Assembly: GCF_003015185.1 (NCBI RefSeq)
Contig: NZ_CP027860.1
Coordinates: forward strand, 1,612,001 to 1,676,000
Reading direction: 5' to 3'
DNA from: Ahniella affigens
GTDB lineage: Bacteria > Pseudomonadota > Gammaproteobacteria > Xanthomonadales > Ahniellaceae
Length of the DNA stretch: 64,000 nucleotides
This document shows, piece by piece, positions 33,869 through 42,773 of this stretch. The first letter of the stretch is position 1. Each line of letters opens with the position of its first letter. A program made the position numbers and the translations under genes. The notes beneath the pieces are model-generated. The model did no database searches and was not told the DNA's origin. It was given only the letters and a program-made list of their open reading frames with translations.

Positions 33869-36090
33869 CGTCACGGTTTCAATGTCGATTTGTGGTCTGC
33901 TTAGTGCTGGTTGCGTTGATTTCGGTTTATTCGAGAGAATCTGCGGCTGCGGGGAATCTGGTCGCAAGCAACGGATATACGTGTGCGATCACCGAAATAG
34001 GGACCATGCGCTGCTGGGGATCAAACTTCGCAGGTCGATTCGGGAATACGATCTATACCTCGAGCTCGGTTCCCGTCGCGGGACCACCGCTCAATGCAGT
34101 TCGGCAGATTGCCGCGGGACAGAATCATGCCTGCGCGCTTCTTGAGACCGGTACGGTCATGTGTTGGGGCGCAAACCTGTCAGGTCAGTTGGGAGACGGA
34201 ACCGGGACCAACAGTGTGTTGCCTGTGCCGGTTTCGGGTCTTACTGATGTCGAGGAGATCACTGCTGGTGATCAATTCACCTGTGCGCGATTGCAAGACA
34301 AGACTGTGCGGTGCTGGGGTCGCAATGACCGCGGTGAAATCGGCACCGGTTTGTCGTTTGGGAGTTGGCTGCCCGTAGCAGTTTATGATTTGACCGAAGT
34401 TGAACAGATATCGACAAAGGCATCGCACACTTGCGCACGCAAGACCGATGGCGGGGTGTTTTGTTGGGGCGCGAATTCAGATGGAGCATTGGGCGACGGC
34501 AGCACGACGGATCGGCGCGCCCCAGTCGCCGTGCTCGGTCTGTCTGGAGTGCAGGAGATCGACGTTGGTGGATCGCATTCGTGTGCGCGTCTGCTGGATC
34601 GGAGTGTGCGCTGTTGGGGCGCTAACGCCAGCGGGCAACTCGGCAATGGTCAGACTGTTCGGAGCTTGGTGCCAGTGGCGGTCAGCGATATGGCGGGCGT
34701 CAGTGCGCTGTCAGCGGGGAATTCGCACACTTGCGCGCGTATGTTGGACACTTCGGTGCAGTGTTGGGGCTCCAACGCTTCGGGTGCTTTGGGGAACGGT
34801 ACGACCATCAGTAGTTCGGTTCCAGTGGTAGTGCCGGGCCTCGTGGGAGTGACCGATATTGCGAGTGGTTGGGGGTACACGTGCGCACGTTTTGCCGATG
34901 CTCGGATCCGATGCTGGGGCTCGAATTACTCGGGCGAGCTCGGGAATGGCACGCGGCCTTACAGCGGCCAGCCGCAAGCAGTTGCAGGGTTGTCGCCAAT
35001 CGGCACGGTTGGTGTGGGTGGCTGGCATACCTGTATGAGTCTGACTGACGGTACCGTTCGGTGCATGGGCCAGAACACGCTGGGCCAGCTTGGCAATGGC
35101 AACAATGCATCCAGCTCAATTCCTCAATTGGCCGCGGGCATCTCCGATGCGGTGTCGGTGGTCGCTGCCTATCGAGCAACTTGCGTGTTGCTTGCGGACG
35201 CCACGGTACGTTGCTTTGGCGGCAACTACAATGGTGCGCTCGGGAATGGTGTGCCCGCGCACAGTAATGTCGCGGTTCAAGTCTCGGGTCTGACCAACGT
35301 GGCCGAGGTTGCAGGTGGTTGGAACCACTTTTGCGCGCGGTTAGCAGAAGGCACGGTCAAGTGCTGGGGGCTTAATGACGACGGACAGGTTGGTAACGGC
35401 ACGACGAATCTCGTCACGACGCCCGCAGGAGTGGCCGGTTTGATCGGTGTTGCCCAGATTGCCCTCGGGCATTACCACAGCTGCGCTCGACTCACCGATG
35501 GCAGCGTGAGGTGTTGGGGCGGCAATGCGCAGGGGCAACTTGGTACTGGCACGACCGACGCTAGTTTGGAGCCGATTCCGGTTCCGGGTCTGACTGGCGT
35601 GCGAGAGCTGACCGCAGGCGAAGACCATTCTTGTGCACTACTCGTCAACGGGACGGTTCGCTGCTGGGGAAGTGGTTTCCGGGGCCAACTTGGACAAGGC
35701 GCTTGGACCGACGAACTGTCGCCGACTGCGGTACCTGGGCTGACTAACGTCGTTGAAATTTCGGGCAGAGGTTATACGACTTGCGCGCGACTGCTGGATC
35801 AAACGGTTAAGTGCTGGGGCTTCAATCAGTACGGGCAGCTGGGCAATGGCATTGCCGGTGGTGGTACCAACGTGCCCGGAGCCGTGGTCGGCCTGGCCCA
35901 TGTCAGAATGATCGACACCAACGAAGGCCACACTTGTGCGGTGCTCATGGACGACACGCTGCGCTGCTTTGGCCAGGGCGACTTCGGGCAGCTGGGTCCT
36001 GCAGTCAGGAGCTTTTTTGAGACGCCGCAGGATGTGGTTGGTTCGCCACTGATCTATTGGCATCGGGACGATTTCGAGTCGTTGCCATAG
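33859..36090 (+). CDS. RCC1-repeat (beta-propeller) exported protein
   Basis: A 743-residue protein. A signal peptide (VVCLVLVALISVYSRESAAA) precedes 14 RCC1-type repeats of about 50 residues, each with a VRCWGxNxxGQLGNG core. I count 14 such cores from RCWGSNFAGRFGN to RCFGQGDFGQLG, enough for two seven-bladed propellers. It ends IYWHRDDFESLP. Bacterial RCC1-like proteins are mostly secreted or surface proteins of unknown role. The start could be ATG 33859 or 33865. Confidence 0.9.
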   Translation: MFMTSRFQCRFVVCLVLVALISVYSRESAAAGNLVASNGYTCAITEIGTMRCWGSNFAGRFGNTIYTSSSVPVAGPPLNAVRQIAAGQNHACALLETGTVMCWGANLSGQLGDGTGTNSVLPVPVSGLTDVEEITAGDQFTCARLQDKTVRCWGRNDRGEIGTGLSFGSWLPVAVYDLTEVEQISTKASHTCARKTDGGVFCWGANSDGALGDGSTTDRRAPVAVLGLSGVQEIDVGGSHSCARLLDRSVRCWGANASGQLGNGQTVRSLVPVAVSDMAGVSALSAGNSHTCARMLDTSVQCWGSNASGALGNGTTISSSVPVVVPGLVGVTDIASGWGYTCARFADARIRCWGSNYSGELGNGTRPYSGQPQAVAGLSPIGTVGVGGWHTCMSLTDGTVRCMGQNTLGQLGNGNNASSSIPQLAAGISDAVSVVAAYRATCVLLADATVRCFGGNYNGALGNGVPAHSNVAVQVSGLTNVAEVAGGWNHFCARLAEGTVKCWGLNDDGQVGNGTTNLVTTPAGVAGLIGVAQIALGHYHSCARLTDGSVRCWGGNAQGQLGTGTTDASLEPIPVPGLTGVRELTAGEDHSCALLVNGTVRCWGSGFRGQLGQGAWTDELSPTAVPGLTNVVEISGRGYTTCARLLDQTVKCWGFNQYGQLGNGIAGGGTNVPGAVVGLAHVRMIDTNEGHTCAVLMDDTLRCFGQGDFGQLGPAVRSFFETPQDVVGSPLIYWHRDDFESLP

Positions 36091-36301
36091 GAATGTTCGG
36101 GACGGCCGTGACTCGGTCGCGGTGATGCACGGGGGCCCGCCGCGGGAGCCGGTAACAGCGGTCCGAGGAGCCGTCCCTTGCTTCTTGCGTCGGGCAGCCT
36201 TCGGCATGGTCGGACACAATGCGCGGGACATTGACCCAACTCCCGAGTGCATCAGATACTCCCATCAGCAAACGCCTCACCAATACCTAACAGGCAATCG
36301 A

Positions 36302-36595
36302 ATGCCAATTCTCTGGGTTGTAATCAGGATCATTGCGATCTGGCTGCTCGTTGCCGGGGCGGTCGGTACCGCATTGACAGGTGTCGACCTGTACTTGCTT
36401 TTATCCGGTCAAATTGTACCGGGCGAGCCGATTCACCCTGACCGCCTCGCGCCGTCTTACTTGCACAGTGTCCTCGCGCTGTCAGGTTCCTTGGCGGTTT
36501 TGGGTGCGTCGTCGCTGTTGAGTCGGTTCGCGCGACGCGCCGATCGATCCAATACTCAAGCGACACTTCTGGCTGAAACATCAAGCCGGGGCTGA
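36302..36595 (+). CDS. Small membrane protein, 97 aa
   Basis: ATG 36302 opens MPILWVVIRIIAIWLLVAGAVG, a first TM helix; a second lies at LHSVLALSGSLAVLGASSLL. Charged C-terminal tail. The upstream in-frame extension lacks a protein-like character. Function unknown. Confidence 0.6.
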   Translation: MPILWVVIRIIAIWLLVAGAVGTALTGVDLYLLLSGQIVPGEPIHPDRLAPSYLHSVLALSGSLAVLGASSLLSRFARRADRSNTQATLLAETSSRG

Positions 36596-36614
36596 TCGGG
36601 CGCACGTCGGTTAT

Positions 36615-36765
36615 GGAGCCTCTGAACAAGTTCAGAGGCGATGCGGGCCAGGGATGGCCCGCGCAGAATCGAGCACGCAAGTGCTTGATTCTGGGCATTG
36701 AGTTCGGACATGTGCCGGACTCAATGCGGGTCTGAAAGTCGAGGATGGACTTATTCAGACCCTCC
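36615..36765 (+). mobile_element. MITE copy (intact, 151 bp, opposite orientation)
   Basis: TTAT target duplication (36611-36614, 36766-36769). GGAGCCTCTGAACAAGTTCAGAGGC at the left, all five hairpins, and CTTATTCAGACCCTCC at the right. Located between two convergent-free plus-strand genes, so probably harmless. Confidence 0.92.
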
Positions 36766-37033
36766 TTATCGGGGTGCTTGATGATGGGTGCGGAGACCTC
36801 GCATTTTCCGCGGTTGATGTGAATGCACCCGCCAGTTCGTCTCGCCGCGCCGGTCGTTAGAAGGCGCGCGCTCCACACGTTTCGATGCTATGTTTGAACG
36901 GCGACCATTGCTCGTGGTCGATGGCGACGCGCGTGGGCGCATAGCACACGGGGCGTAACGGGCCCACGGAGCTTGGCTCACGGGTGAGACGGCTGCAATA
37001 GACGAAGCACTGAACGCAACGCTCAGGCATTCT

Positions 37034-37783
37034 ATGACACCTCATTTCAGTGATTTGCTTGTTGCATTCGAGACCCACTCCGTGGCGCGCATCCGTGCAA
37101 TTCTGGATGCCGGATTCGATCTTTCCGTGGTGATCGATGGCAAAGCGCCGATCAACTATCTGATCGAGATGTACTTCCGATCAGACCGCTTTCCTGAGTG
37201 CTTGCGGTTGCTGTTGGAGCGCGGTGCGATTCTGGATGACCCAAAGATCGAGGCGATCTTGCTCGATGATCCGATTGCTCTGGATGCCGCGGTCGCGCGT
37301 GATCCGAGCCTGTTGGCACATCGAACGTCGATGCGATGCGCGTTCACGCCGCTCATCGGCGCGACGCTCCTGCACGTTGCAGCGGAGTACGGCCATCTGA
37401 AAGTTGCGCAAAGGCTTCTGGAGCTTGGTGTGAATGTCGATGACAGCGCCGCAGTGGACGCGTTTGGGCTGAACGGTCACACGCCGCTGTTCCACACGGT
37501 CAATGCCAACGGCAACCGCTCCTTGCCCGTCATGCGTCTGTTGCTCGATGCGGGCGCGAGCCCCACCATCTTGCTTCCCGGAATCACATGGGGACAGGGG
37601 TTTGATTGGGAAACCACTTGCTTGGACGTCACGCCCATTTCTTACGCGCAACTTGGGTTGCTGCCGCAGATGCACCGGACCGAGCTCGATACCTACGCGA
37701 ACATCAAGTTGCTGCTTCGTGCGGCGGGCAGAGTGGTTCCGGCGCTGCCAAATGTTCCCAATCGGTATCTTGGCGAGCGATAG
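37034..37783 (+). CDS. Ankyrin-repeat protein
   Basis: A 249-residue soluble protein with ankyrin-type repeats: ATLLHVAAEYGHLKVAQRLLELGVNV (clear), NGHTPLFHTVNANGNRSLPVMRLLLDAGASP and weaker N-terminal units around RIRAILDAGFDLS and CLRLLLERGAIL. No signal peptide. Probably a protein-binding adaptor; the partner is unknown. Confidence 0.85.
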   Translation: MTPHFSDLLVAFETHSVARIRAILDAGFDLSVVIDGKAPINYLIEMYFRSDRFPECLRLLLERGAILDDPKIEAILLDDPIALDAAVARDPSLLAHRTSMRCAFTPLIGATLLHVAAEYGHLKVAQRLLELGVNVDDSAAVDAFGLNGHTPLFHTVNANGNRSLPVMRLLLDAGASPTILLPGITWGQGFDWETTCLDVTPISYAQLGLLPQMHRTELDTYANIKLLLRAAGRVVPALPNVPNRYLGER

Positions 37784-37844
37784 CGTTTCGGTCCAATTAG
37801 CTGCGAATCACACGTCTGGTCAGCATGCGCGGGTCATACGACGG

Positions 37845-37955
37845 CGCAGTGTGGCAAGTAGCCCTCTCCCCAGCCCTCTCCCACTCGCGTGGGAGAGGGA
37901 GCCGGCTCCCTCTCCCGCGAGCGCAGGGGGTTGGGGAGTGGGTTACTTGCGATCA
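37845..37955 (+). repeat. CCCTCTCCC repeat, full copy
   Basis: GCAGTGTGGCAAGTAGCCC ... GGGTTACTTGC outer arms with two inner hairpins, nearly identical to 32496-32605. The following 200 bp up to 38160 show no gene. Confidence 0.85.
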
Positions 37956-38160
37956 GGATTGGTACCACCAACACCTGTTTTCACTGCACACGTCAACGAA
38001 TTCTTGCGTGTTTGATGAACGAGGGGGCAGTGCTCATTCGCGACTCCGGGAGAAGGCCATCGGGTGAGGGACTTGCTCTTGATCAGTATGGTCGTCGCGC
38101 CCCGATGGCTGATATTCTGGGAACAGGACGGGTTGCGCGATCTGGACGAGAGCGAACGGA

Positions 38161-38577
38161 ATGAGCTACGACTTGATGGTGTTTGCGCCAAGTGCTGCGC
38201 CGAAAAAACGAGCCGCATTTTTGGATTGGTATGACGAGCAGTCAGAGTGGGAAGAAGATCACTCATATGACAATCCTGATGTGTCGACGCCGGCGCTCCG
38301 CGCCTGGTTCATGGACATGATCAAGTCGTTTCCGGCGCTGAACGGCCCGTTCGCAGCAAACGATTCAGCGGATACCGAGGCTGCAGGCACCGATTACAGC
38401 ATCGGGCGTTCAGTCATTTACGCGGCGTTTCCCTGGTCTAAGGCCGAGCAGGCATACGAGACCATGTTCGCGCTGGCAGAAAAGCACGGCGTTGGATTCT
38501 TCAACGCGAGCTCCGAGCAAGCCGAGGTCTGGTTGCCCGACGGAACGGGTGGCTTGAAACTTGCCCACTCAGATTGA
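38161..38577 (+). CDS. Hypothetical protein, 138 aa
   Basis: Begins MSYDLMVFAPSAAPKKRAAFLDWY, then acidic QSEWEEDHSYDNPDVSTPALRAWFMDMIKSFPALNGP and GTDYSIGRSVIYAAFPWSKAEQAYETM. This is a conserved uncharacterised bacterial protein type (the MxYDLxVF opening recurs), often found near polymorphic toxins, but no toxin is visible here. Soluble. Confidence 0.75.
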   Translation: MSYDLMVFAPSAAPKKRAAFLDWYDEQSEWEEDHSYDNPDVSTPALRAWFMDMIKSFPALNGPFAANDSADTEAAGTDYSIGRSVIYAAFPWSKAEQAYETMFALAEKHGVGFFNASSEQAEVWLPDGTGGLKLAHSD

Positions 38578-38686
38578 GAAAAGTCCTTGCTCTGGGTTGA
38601 TTGAACTGCCGTGTAGTGTTGGGCCGGGCGCGCAAGTGTCGGCACCGAAAAGCGTATGAGGTAAATGGAATCCTGGCGCCGATGCG

Positions 38687-39121
38687 ATGAGTCTCTCCGA
38701 TCAGATTGAGCAGTACCTGGCCTCCGTACCGGAGCCGAAGCAAACCGACCTTCGTGCGCTCTATGCGCTTGTTTCGGAATTGCTGCCCGGCGGGCAGCGT
38801 TGGTTTTTCGACGGCTTGGACGCAAGCGGGAAAGTGGTGTCGAACCCGAATATCGGATTTGGCGCCTACCAAAAGGCATACGCCGATGGGACTGTCAAAC
38901 CGTTCTATCAGATCGGAATCAGCGCGAACGCCACCGGGTTGTCTGTCTATGTCATGGGAATCGACGATCGCCGCTACTTGCCGGGCAAGTATTCGGGGAC
39001 AATTGGAAAGGCCAACGTCACCGGCTATTGCGTCAAGTTTCGCGCGTTGAAGGACGTGCATATCGACGTGTTGACCAACTTGTTGCGTGATGGATTGGCG
39101 CACAGTTCACGGTGCTCGTAA
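38687..39121 (+). CDS. DUF1801-like protein
   Basis: A 144-residue YdhG/DUF1801-type protein: IEQYLASVPEPKQTDLRALYALVSELLPGGQRWFFDG, then NPNIGFGAYQKAYADGTVKPFYQIGISANATGLSVYVMG and GKANVTGYCVKFRALKDV. The fold is a small alpha/beta domain of unknown biochemical role. Confidence 0.8.
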   Translation: MSLSDQIEQYLASVPEPKQTDLRALYALVSELLPGGQRWFFDGLDASGKVVSNPNIGFGAYQKAYADGTVKPFYQIGISANATGLSVYVMGIDDRRYLPGKYSGTIGKANVTGYCVKFRALKDVHIDVLTNLLRDGLAHSSRCS

Positions 39122-39481
39122 CGCGATCGATTGCTGTTCGGGACGGACGTCATCGCGCTCATTGATCAGTTGAGCAGTGAAGGGGTTGAGTCAGGTCACG
39201 GGTGATTTTGCGAGGCGCTGAACCGGCTCGGCGGCCCCTGGGATCGTCGATACGCATGACGACTCTCGGCGCGCTGCGGACTCGCTGCATGCTGATTCCG
39301 GAGCTGGTTGGACTGGACCGAATGGGAACGACGCAGTAGCGGGAAGCTCGATCCAAGCGCATACTCCGCTTCCGCATTCCCAATGCGTGCCGCCGGTGTT
39401 TTGGTGCACGCAAGCGGGTGTTGCCGATGATGCTGATTTTGTCCGCACGACTTCATACATTCGGAATTGGAGGAATTCGTA
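39122..39481 (+). other. Intergenic stretch
   Basis: 360 bp without a supported gene on either strand. GGAGGAA just before 39482 is the ribosome-binding site of the next gene. Confidence 0.5.
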
Positions 39482-40621
39482 ATGCGTGATCAGAAGGGGG
39501 CAAGTAGCACCCGATTGTGGGTCGCCACGCGCAAGGGCGCTTTTTTGTTCGAGTCCGATTCGGCCAGAAAATCCTGGCAGCAAAAGGGGCCTTACTACTT
39601 AGGGCACATTGCGCACCATGTGCTGCAAGATCCACGCGACCCCCGCATCGTCTTGATTGCCGCTCGAACCGGCCATCTCGGACCAACCATGTTTCGCTCG
39701 ACGAACGGTGGCCGGACGTTCAAAGAGGTTTCCCGACCACCTGCATTCGCAACGCGTGACGATGGCAGCGGGCGGACGGTCTCACACACATTCTGGCTGA
39801 TGCCCGCGCATCGCAATGAGCCCGGGGTGTGGTATGCGGGGACGTCGCCGCAAGGGTTGTTTCGCAGCGACGACGCGGGTGACAGTTGGTCAGAGGCATC
39901 GACGATTCATGATGATCCTGATTATCGGCGATGGTTTGGAACGGCCCAGGACGGTACGCCGAACGGGCCCATGCTGCACTCGATTCTGATTGACCCACGC
40001 GATCCGAAGCATTTGTACATTGGCATGTCGGGTGGCGGTGTACACGAATCGTGGGATCGTGGCCGCACGTTCAAACCGTTGCTCGACGGACTGGAAGTGG
40101 TCGGCGGATTCGACCCAAGTGATCCGTCGTTCCACGATCCGCATTGCATTCAAATGTGCCCAACCAATCCGGACCGCCTGTATCAGCAGAACCACTGCGG
40201 CATCTATCGCATGGACCGGTCAGAAGGGCGCTGGCATCGTATCGGCAAGAAGATGCCGAAGCGTGTCGGAGATATTGGCTTCCCTATTGTGCTCAGTCCG
40301 CACAACGATCAGACCGCGTGGGTGTTTCCGATGGATGGCTCGGATGTCTGGCCGCGGGTGTCGCCAAACGGACAGCCGGCAGTTTACTGCACCGTAGATG
40401 GCGGGCGACGATGGATTCGGCAGGATGCCGGGTTGCCCACTGGGCAAGCCTGGTGGACAGTCAAGCGACAGGCGATGTCAGCTGACACGCATGCAAAGGT
40501 CGGCATCTATTTTGGTACGACGAGCGGCGAACTTTGGGGCAGCCGAGACGGGGGCGCGAAATGGTCGTTGATCGCCCGACATCTACCCGAGATCTATGCG
40601 GTTGAGGCGTTCGTGCAATGA
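39482..40621 (+). CDS. BNR/Asp-box beta-propeller protein (sialidase-like)
   Basis: About 379 residues from ATG 39482 with GGAGGAA upstream. At least five Asp-box-like turns (FRSTNGGRTFKEV, LFRSDDAGDSWSEA, HESWDRGRTFKPL, CTVDGGRRWIRQ, LWGSRDGGAKWSL) mark a BNR/YVTN propeller as in exo-sialidases and photosystem-assembly Ycf48-like proteins. The catalytic arginine triad of sialidases cannot be confirmed. No signal peptide, so probably cytoplasmic. It overlaps the MoaD-like gene by ATGA, so the two are translationally coupled. Confidence 0.85.
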   Translation: MRDQKGASSTRLWVATRKGAFLFESDSARKSWQQKGPYYLGHIAHHVLQDPRDPRIVLIAARTGHLGPTMFRSTNGGRTFKEVSRPPAFATRDDGSGRTVSHTFWLMPAHRNEPGVWYAGTSPQGLFRSDDAGDSWSEASTIHDDPDYRRWFGTAQDGTPNGPMLHSILIDPRDPKHLYIGMSGGGVHESWDRGRTFKPLLDGLEVVGGFDPSDPSFHDPHCIQMCPTNPDRLYQQNHCGIYRMDRSEGRWHRIGKKMPKRVGDIGFPIVLSPHNDQTAWVFPMDGSDVWPRVSPNGQPAVYCTVDGGRRWIRQDAGLPTGQAWWTVKRQAMSADTHAKVGIYFGTTSGELWGSRDGGAKWSLIARHLPEIYAVEAFVQ

Positions 40622-40884
40622 GTGGCATTCGGGTTGGGATTCCCAGTCCATTGCAATCGTACACAGGGGCCACGGAAGTCACGGCTCAAGGTCACGATCT
40701 GGAGGCTTTGCTCGCCGATCTCGATCGGCAGTTCCCCGGCATTCGATTTCGGATGCTGGATGAGCAGCGCTGCCTGAGGCGCCATATTCGCGTATTCGTC
40801 AATGGCCGGCAGACGTTCTCACTGAGCGAGGCGTTGCAACCGGGTGATCACGTGGCGATCGTGCAGGCACTGAGCGGTGGCTGA
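40618..40884 (+). CDS. MoaD/ThiS-family ubiquitin-like protein
   Basis: An 88-residue beta-grasp protein: VGIPSPLQSYTG, LLADLDRQFPGIRFRMLDE, IRVFVNGRQTF, LQPGDHVAIVQALSGG. The C-terminal Gly-Gly is intact, so it can be adenylated and turned into a thiocarboxylate by a MoeB/ThiF-type enzyme. It is not next to molybdopterin or thiamine genes; its partner here is the BNR-propeller protein. Confidence 0.9.
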   Translation: MSGIRVGIPSPLQSYTGATEVTAQGHDLEALLADLDRQFPGIRFRMLDEQRCLRRHIRVFVNGRQTFSLSEALQPGDHVAIVQALSGG

Positions 40885-40971
40885 TTCGCGCAGAAGGTTC
40901 ATGGCCAATCCGTTGCCGCTGTGTTGCGCGTGGCGACTCGGTGGCGTGCGCTTGTTTGGGCGGTCGCCACC

Positions 40972-41562
40972 ATGACGCCCGGCTTTCGCAATGGGCTCCT
41001 CCAATTGGCCGCGCTGTTCAATGTTGCGGCTGCGTTGTTACACCTAGGGAGGGTCTGAATAAGTCCATCCTGGACTTTCAGACCCACACCGAGTCCGGCA
41101 CATGTCCGGACTCGGTGCCCCAGAATCAAGCACTTGCGTGCTGGATTCTGGGCGGGCCATCCATGGCCCGCATCGCCTCTGAACTTGTTCAGAGGCTTCC
41201 TAGGTTGCATCGTGTTCGGGGCCCCGTGGTATCAGTTTCTCGGTGCGGGCGAGCGACTGGCTAGACTGGCTGAGGCCGGGCATTGGTATCCAACGGTGAT
41301 GGCCCTGGTGATCGCATCCGTATTGTTAGTTTGGGCGTCATACGCTTGGTCCGGCGCGGGCGCGATGCGCCGGTTGCCGTTCGTCAGAATTGTGTTGTGC
41401 CTAGTGTCCGCGATCTACATCGGTCGGGGATTGGGGTTCGTGATAATCATGCCGTACTTCCCTGGCAACAGCATGGTGTTCTGGCTGGTGAGTTCGGCCA
41501 TTTGCCTCGGAGCGGGGCTGATTCATGCAATCGGACTCCGGCAAGTGTGGTCGCGGCTGTAA
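40972..41562 (+). pseudogene. Four-TM membrane-protein gene interrupted by a MITE
   Basis: ATG 40972 opens MTPGFRNGLLQLAALFNVAA... and reaches CAC CTA G at the MITE. Removing the 152-bp MITE and one CTAG continues the frame as LGCIVFGAPWYQFLGAGERL ... WYPTVMALVIASVLLVW to TAA 41562, giving a protein of about 144 residues with four hydrophobic segments. FGAPWYxFxGAGE is a conserved motif I recall from uncharacterised four-helix proteins. As it stands, translation from 40972 stops at TGA inside the MITE. Confidence 0.8.
41048..41199 (+). mobile_element. MITE copy (intact, 152 bp) inside a gene
   Basis: CTAG duplication at 41044-41047 and 41200-41203, GGAGGGTCTGAATAAGTCC left end, ...GTTCAGAGGCTTCC right end, all five hairpins. 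The same orientation and length as copy 1 at 3105-3256, and nearly identical to it, which suggests recent movement. Confidence 0.93.
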
Positions 41563-41806
41563 CAGCCTGTCGAATAATGTTGGACTGATCGACGCGCGTA
41601 CCTGACCCATCTGCCAAGGCTCGTATCTAAAATGAGTCCATGGACAAGTTGAGGGACCTCCTAAGTCGTAATCTGCGCACCAATTCGATCAACTTTCGAT
41701 ATGGCGATATTTCAATGCGCAATGCGGCTATGAACTTTGAAAAGTCATGTTAGAAAGTCGCCGCAGTCGATACGAACTGCATCAAACGAACTAACCGGAG
41801 TGATCC

Positions 41807-42067
41807 ATGAAATCCTTTAAAACAGCATTTGCTTCAATCATCGCTTGCAGCGCCTTTGCCGCAGCACCAGCTCTCGCAGCAACGTACACCTACGGGACGG
41901 GATACGCATCGTCCTACAACGACGCGTACCAACTCGCAGTGGCAGACGCTGGTGATACCTGCACATTGCTGGGCGGAACGCCCACCAATTATGTGCAAGT
42001 GACTGGAAACTACTACGCTGGTGGCTACTTCACCGTGAGCGTGCGCCGTTTCTGCAAGGGCGTCTGA
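41807..42067 (+). CDS. Small secreted protein, 86 aa
   Basis: The signal peptide (FASIIACSAFAAAPALAAT, cleavage near residue 25) precedes a 60-residue mature protein rich in Tyr, Gly and Ala with two cysteines (GDTCTLL, RRFCKG) that could pair. The 240 bp upstream contain only a MITE-like scrap (about 41620-41675). No family is recognised. Confidence 0.7.
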   Translation: MKSFKTAFASIIACSAFAAAPALAATYTYGTGYASSYNDAYQLAVADAGDTCTLLGGTPTNYVQVTGNYYAGGYFTVSVRRFCKGV

Positions 42068-42257
42068 TCGGTGATTTGAAGGAACGCCGACGTTGTTCGG
42101 TATGCGCTGCAACCACAGCGCATGCCGCTGAATCGTCGGACCGCGCTGCGGGTTTATTATCTGCGGCTCCGATAGCTCGCATTGACTTACCGCTTGAGCG
42201 TGCGCACACTGTACGCTCAAGGGCCGACTGACCCGGTCCCCCAAGAGGAGCAAGTCA

Positions 42258-42659
42258 GTGTTTAGTCATGTGATGGTTGGTAGCAACGATATTGAGCGCT
42301 CGAAGCGGTTCTACGATGCGGTCCTGGCCGTTGTGGGGGCAGGCGAAGCGGTTCGCAATCAATCCAAGACGGGGCATTGGCGCTTGTTCTATCGTCATGA
42401 TGGCACGACGTTTTGCGTAACCGAGCCCATCAACGGCGAACCGGCTGGCTTTGGCAATGGCGGCACGATTGGATTCAAGTGCGTGTCGCCAGAGCAAGTG
42501 CATCAGTTTCATGAGGTGGCGGTCGCAAACGGTGGCACGGCGATCGAAGATCCGCCTGGGCTCCGAGAGGCCGCTGTTGGCTCACTCTATTTGGCGTATG
42601 TTCGCGATCCGGACGGCAACAAACTCTGTGCGCTGTATCGGCCGCCTTCGCCGCGCTGA
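42258..42659 (+). CDS. VOC family (glyoxalase-like) protein
   Basis: A 133-residue vicinal-oxygen-chelate protein with GTG start and AGAGGAG upstream. VMVGSNDIERSKRFYDAVLAVVG opens the first beta-alpha-beta-beta-beta module, and AYVRDPDGNKLCALY closes the second. Metal ligands typical of the fold (His in the first strand, a Glu/acid in the last) are only partly visible. Substrate unknown. Confidence 0.88.
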   Translation: MFSHVMVGSNDIERSKRFYDAVLAVVGAGEAVRNQSKTGHWRLFYRHDGTTFCVTEPINGEPAGFGNGGTIGFKCVSPEQVHQFHEVAVANGGTAIEDPPGLREAAVGSLYLAYVRDPDGNKLCALYRPPSPR

Positions 42660-42773
42660 GTCGCCTGAAGTGACGAGGCGCCAACGATGGTTCTCGTCGT
42701 TGGTGCTGGCTGGTTGTCGTGACCGGAACATCATGGTGGCAATCGCGTTCGCGTTTTTGCATGGGGTGTGCTG

